From Asticcacaulis sp. EMRT-3 (GTDB lineage Bacteria; Pseudomonadota; Alphaproteobacteria; Caulobacterales; Caulobacteraceae), in the NCBI RefSeq assembly GCF_030027245.1, contig NZ_JASERT010000002.1:186001-250000 (forward strand): 64,000 bases of DNA, read 5' to 3'. The notes below the pieces were generated by a model. The model was given only the letters and a program-made list of their open reading frames with translations, was not told the origin of the DNA and did not search any database. Position 1 is the first letter of the stretch, and every line of letters starts with the position of its first letter. The position numbers and the translations under genes were made by a program. Of the stretch, positions 61,433-64,000 are shown in pieces.

Positions 61433-63080
61433 GTTCAATCTCCGTCTTCCAGGCATGAAGCCTGCGGGTGATGTCAATGAGCTGATGCACCGTCATGGCG
61501 CGCTCAGCCCGGCTTTTGAGGTCGAGATAGCTGTCCTGCGTATGGTGCGCCTGACCGATGCGTTCCGCCAGATCATCGGGCGGCTGGCCTTGCGAAATCT
61601 GCATATAGCCGCGGTCCTTGAGCACGAGATCGCGGACATGCCGGGCATAGGCGGGGGCCAGTTTGGCTTCTTTGAGCGTCAGCGCCAGCAGACGGGCGGC
61701 ATTATCGGCCAGAACCCGCACACCGCGCCCCAGCGGCGGCCCCTCGCCTTCGCTGCGTGGCGGGCCGAAGCGCGAAAAGGCCGCCCACATCAGGGCCAGA
61801 CCGGTCAGCAGCAGACACAGGGGCGCGGCGATAAAGGGTGGACGTGTCAATGTGTGGAGCAGGTCGTGGTCAAAGCCCAGCGCATTGAAGGTGATATTGA
61901 AAACGATGTCGGGTCGCGCCTGTGCCCCGTCTGCCTTGCCAGCCTTGTCCGCAGGCGGCATCAGGGCGTCGATCAGGCTGAGCGCCGCCACCACGCGCTT
62001 TGGGTCGGACAGGATCAGATTATTGAGCAGATCGGGATCGCTCAGCACATAGACGGGTGCCTTTGGCTGCGGACGCCCGCCGGTCACGATCAGGCGCGAC
62101 AGGATGACCCGCCCGTCCACCGTGGTCAGCACCGGGGTGAGATTGGGCGCCGTCAGGCTTTGCAGGCCGGTGATGACGCCGAGATCGAGCGCCGGGAAGC
62201 CATTTTGTGCAGGCAAGGCCCAGTGGCGGCGCAGCGGCACGAAGTCCTGATCGATCTCCAGCCCGCCCATGCTCTTTATGAGGTCTGCCTGCGCCTTATC
62301 AGCCTTGATTTCAGCCGCCGTCTTCGCGCGGGTGTCGCGCCACATCGTGCCATGCGGCCTGTCATAGGTGATCAGCCGGTCACCGGCGATCAGCCGCATC
62401 CTGCCATCCGCCAGAGGTGGAAGTTTATTCTGAGCCGGCACGGGGGCCTGTGTAGCGGGAGCTAAAAGCTCCGTGGTGCGGATCATGACCGGCCACGGCA
62501 CCATAGAGGGGTCGGCGTCCCACAGAGGATGCTTCTCCATCTGAGCGGCATTCCATTTTGGCAGAACCACCAGAACGGCGCGGCCAAGCGGATGATAGAG
62601 GATGTGGTTGACACGCTTCGGATCGGGCGCGCCATACAGATCGGTGTCATCATCCGCTGTTTGCGATCCCGCATCGGCAGAGGCGCTTTGCGCGGCGGAT
62701 GAACTGACAGAAGAAGAGCTGGCCGATGCCGAATCCGCGTCCGTCTTGCGGTCGGGATTGCGGCCAAACAGAAAATTGCTCTGGTCGGAATCAAGCGTGA
62801 TAATCTCAAGACCGGCTTTGAGCGGATCGGGCCCGTCCTCATCGCGGTTGACCACAACGCTGCGGCCACGCGCCAGCAGAAGCCGCTTCAGCCCCTGATC
62901 GCCCTGCGCCGACACACTGGTCACATTGGCCTGATGGCCGGTCACCGGCTCGCTATTGGCGCCCACCAGTACAATCGCCGCCATAGCGAACAGGGCGAGG
63001 CACAGGAACAGGGCCACCGCCGGTAACCACTGGCCGCGATCCTTGAGCGAAAAGCGCTTGCCGGTTTTGGGTTCCGCCAT
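61419..63080 (-). CDS. DUF4350 membrane protein
   Basis: A 553-residue protein with one N-terminal membrane helix ([20 protein letters not shown], near 14-33). A large extracytoplasmic region contains the DUF4350 start ([20 protein letters not shown]), a low-complexity Ser/Ala tract (about residues 118-142) and [13 protein letters not shown] second membrane helix ([20 protein letters not shown]) near 415 and a cytoplasmic tail follow. DUF4350 proteins occur with DUF4129, MoxR and DUF58 partners; biochemical function is unknown. Its ATG overlaps the DUF4129 stop (TGATG), and its end overlaps the MoxR start. Confidence 0.85.
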   Translation of the reverse strand: MAEPKTGKRFSLKDRGQWLPAVALFLCLALFAMAAIVLVGANSEPVTGHQANVTSVSAQGDQGLKRLLLARGRSVVVNRDEDGPDPLKAGLEIITLDSDQSNFLFGRNPDRKTDADSASASSSSVSSSAAQSASADAGSQTADDDTDLYGAPDPKRVNHILYHPLGRAVLVVLPKWNAAQMEKHPLWDADPSMVPWPVMIRTTELLAPATQAPVPAQNKLPPLADGRMRLIAGDRLITYDRPHGTMWRDTRAKTAAEIKADKAQADLIKSMGGLEIDQDFVPLRRHWALPAQNGFPALDLGVITGLQSLTAPNLTPVLTTVDGRVILSRLIVTGGRPQPKAPVYVLSDPDLLNNLILSDPKRVVAALSLIDALMPPADKAGKADGAQARPDIVFNITFNALGFDHDLLHTLTRPPFIAAPLCLLLTGLALMWAAFSRFGPPRSEGEGPPLGRGVRVLADNAARLLALTLKEAKLAPAYARHVRDLVLKDRGYMQISQGQPPDDLAERIGQAHHTQDSYLDLKSRAERAMTVHQLIDITRRLHAWKTEIERAHI

Positions 63081-63889
63081 CAGACGCCCCCTGCCCGGCT
63101 GATATTTTGCGTGGCCTCAACAGCCGCAAAGGCCACATAGGCGGCGCGGCAGGCCTCAAAACCAGCCCGATCGACGCTCTTTCCGGCGAAATAGGACGAT
63201 TCCACGCACGCCACGATCTCGGCAAAGGCCGGACGCGCCTCAGGCGGCAACAAAGGATGGGACAGAATATCGCGCGCCGAAAAATGTTTGCGCACCAGAT
63301 CAGGCCGGTAGGCATTGATGTCAGCGACGCTGCGCACCAGCAGCAGATGGACTGCCTCGTCATATTCGCCCTTCGCCGCCAGGGCGTCGATCTCGGCCAG
63401 CAGGGCCGCCACAGCCGATTGTGTTGGCCGCCACGGCGTCTCAGACCGCAGGTGATCACGGGCGAACAGGCGCTCAAACCGCGAGGTCAGGAACAGGCGC
63501 ACCACGGGCGATAACAGCAAGGCCACAAACCCGATTACCACCAGAGCCGCAATATAGGGCATGGCCGGGCCAAGCGGCGCCAGCAGATGGCCCAGCGTAT
63601 CGAAAAAGTGACCGAGGCTCTTCAAAAGGCCCTGCCAGAATTTGATCGTCTTTTCGTCGATCTGTGCGGACTGGCCAAAGGCGCTTTGCAGATCATGACG
63701 GCTATTGACCTCGGCGATCAGATGGCGCGCCGCCGCCGCATCAAGCGGTGGCGAGCCTGGGTCAGCCCCTGCCGCTCCGGCTATGTGCGGCGCTATCTGC
63801 GTCACCTGTGTCTGATCTCCCCCGTAAAGCGGCTTGCGGCCTGCATATGTGTGCGGTTTCCCCCCGTTACACACAGCGATGGCACACAC
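63080..63889 (-). CDS. DUF4129 protein
   Basis: A 269-residue protein with one membrane helix (MPYIAALVVIGFVALLLSPV, near 110-130) and a C-terminal cytoplasmic DUF4129 domain (YDEAVHLLLVRSVADINAYR, HPLLPPEARPAFAEIVACVE). The N-terminal part is probably extracytoplasmic. The start used is GTG 63889, with AAGG upstream; a later start is possible, so the first 40 residues are uncertain. It is the first gene of the leftward cluster with DUF4350, MoxR, DUF58, SpoIIM and RDD proteins. Function is unknown beyond this association. Confidence 0.78.
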   Translation of the reverse strand: MCAIAVCNGGKPHTYAGRKPLYGGDQTQVTQIAPHIAGAAGADPGSPPLDAAAARHLIAEVNSRHDLQSAFGQSAQIDEKTIKFWQGLLKSLGHFFDTLGHLLAPLGPAMPYIAALVVIGFVALLLSPVVRLFLTSRFERLFARDHLRSETPWRPTQSAVAALLAEIDALAAKGEYDEAVHLLLVRSVADINAYRPDLVRKHFSARDILSHPLLPPEARPAFAEIVACVESSYFAGKSVDRAGFEACRAAYVAFAAVEATQNISRAGGV

Positions 63890-64000
63890 CGCAGCCTTTT
63901 GCGGCAGCTTAGGAGCGAACAGGTCGTGCGGTCAAGCCAGATTGCGGGCCGGTTGGTTATCACACACCCCTTTCGGTTTTTTGCCGGGTCTGGCCCCGCT
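63890..64000. other. Upstream region of the DUF4129 cluster
   Basis: No gene or clear motif is seen in these last 111 bases. They probably contain the promoter of the leftward six-gene cluster. Confidence 0.4.

Overview
The window looks like chromosome of an alphaproteobacterium of the Caulobacterales, most likely Asticcacaulis or a near relative. This rests on the high-GC, tightly packed genes, three very large TonB-dependent receptors (two with the N-terminal organisation typical of Caulobacter), SGNH/GH/PL enzymes with Sec or Tat signals, and AGAGCG...CGCTCT and CTCCCC...GGGGAG palindromes between genes. The assignment comes from recognising families by eye; no database was searched.

Layout. 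0-7.5 kb: surface-polysaccharide glycosyltransferases, including a GT2-GT4 fusion and an AT-richer Rossmann/coiled-coil protein. 7.7-13.4 kb: a complete three-gene RND efflux pump (lipoprotein adaptor, inner-membrane pump, outer-membrane channel). 13.5-18.4 kb: a polytopic membrane protein whose last codons lie in a dispersed repeat, then two small regulator/enzyme pairs (AraC with an AhpD-like protein, LysR with a quinone-oxidoreductase-like enzyme). 18.5-47.7 kb: a large pectin utilisation locus. 47.8-52.6 kb: a signal-transducing TonB receptor with its divergent ECF sigma factor and FecR-type anti-sigma. 53-55.7 kb: a DUF2059 protein and two toxin-antitoxin modules (AbrB/Doc-like and ParDE) either side of a membrane protein. 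55.7-63.9 kb: a leftward six-gene DUF4129-DUF4350-MoxR-DUF58-SpoIIM-RDD cluster, opened on both sides of the DUF58 gene by one family of inverted-repeat elements, including a tandem array with a period of about 322 bp.

The pectin locus reads as one pathway. Secreted pectin methylesterase, rhamnogalacturonan acetylesterase, two pectate lyases (PL1, PL10), a GH28 polygalacturonase, a carboxylesterase, a GH2 and a GH43 would deacylate, debranch and cut pectin outside the cytoplasm. Two TonB receptors would carry oligosaccharides through the outer membrane. A TogMNAB-like ABC importer would bring oligogalacturonides into the cell, where a signal-less GH28 and a GH105 unsaturated uronyl hydrolase would finish them. 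A LacI-family regulator sits in the middle.

The palindrome TGACACCGGTGTCA, or close variants, recurs upstream of the ABC operon, both receptors, both lyases, the secreted GH28 and the regulator itself. That suggests a single autoregulated regulon. The esterase/GH2/GH43 operon is the exception: it has only a weak intragenic match.
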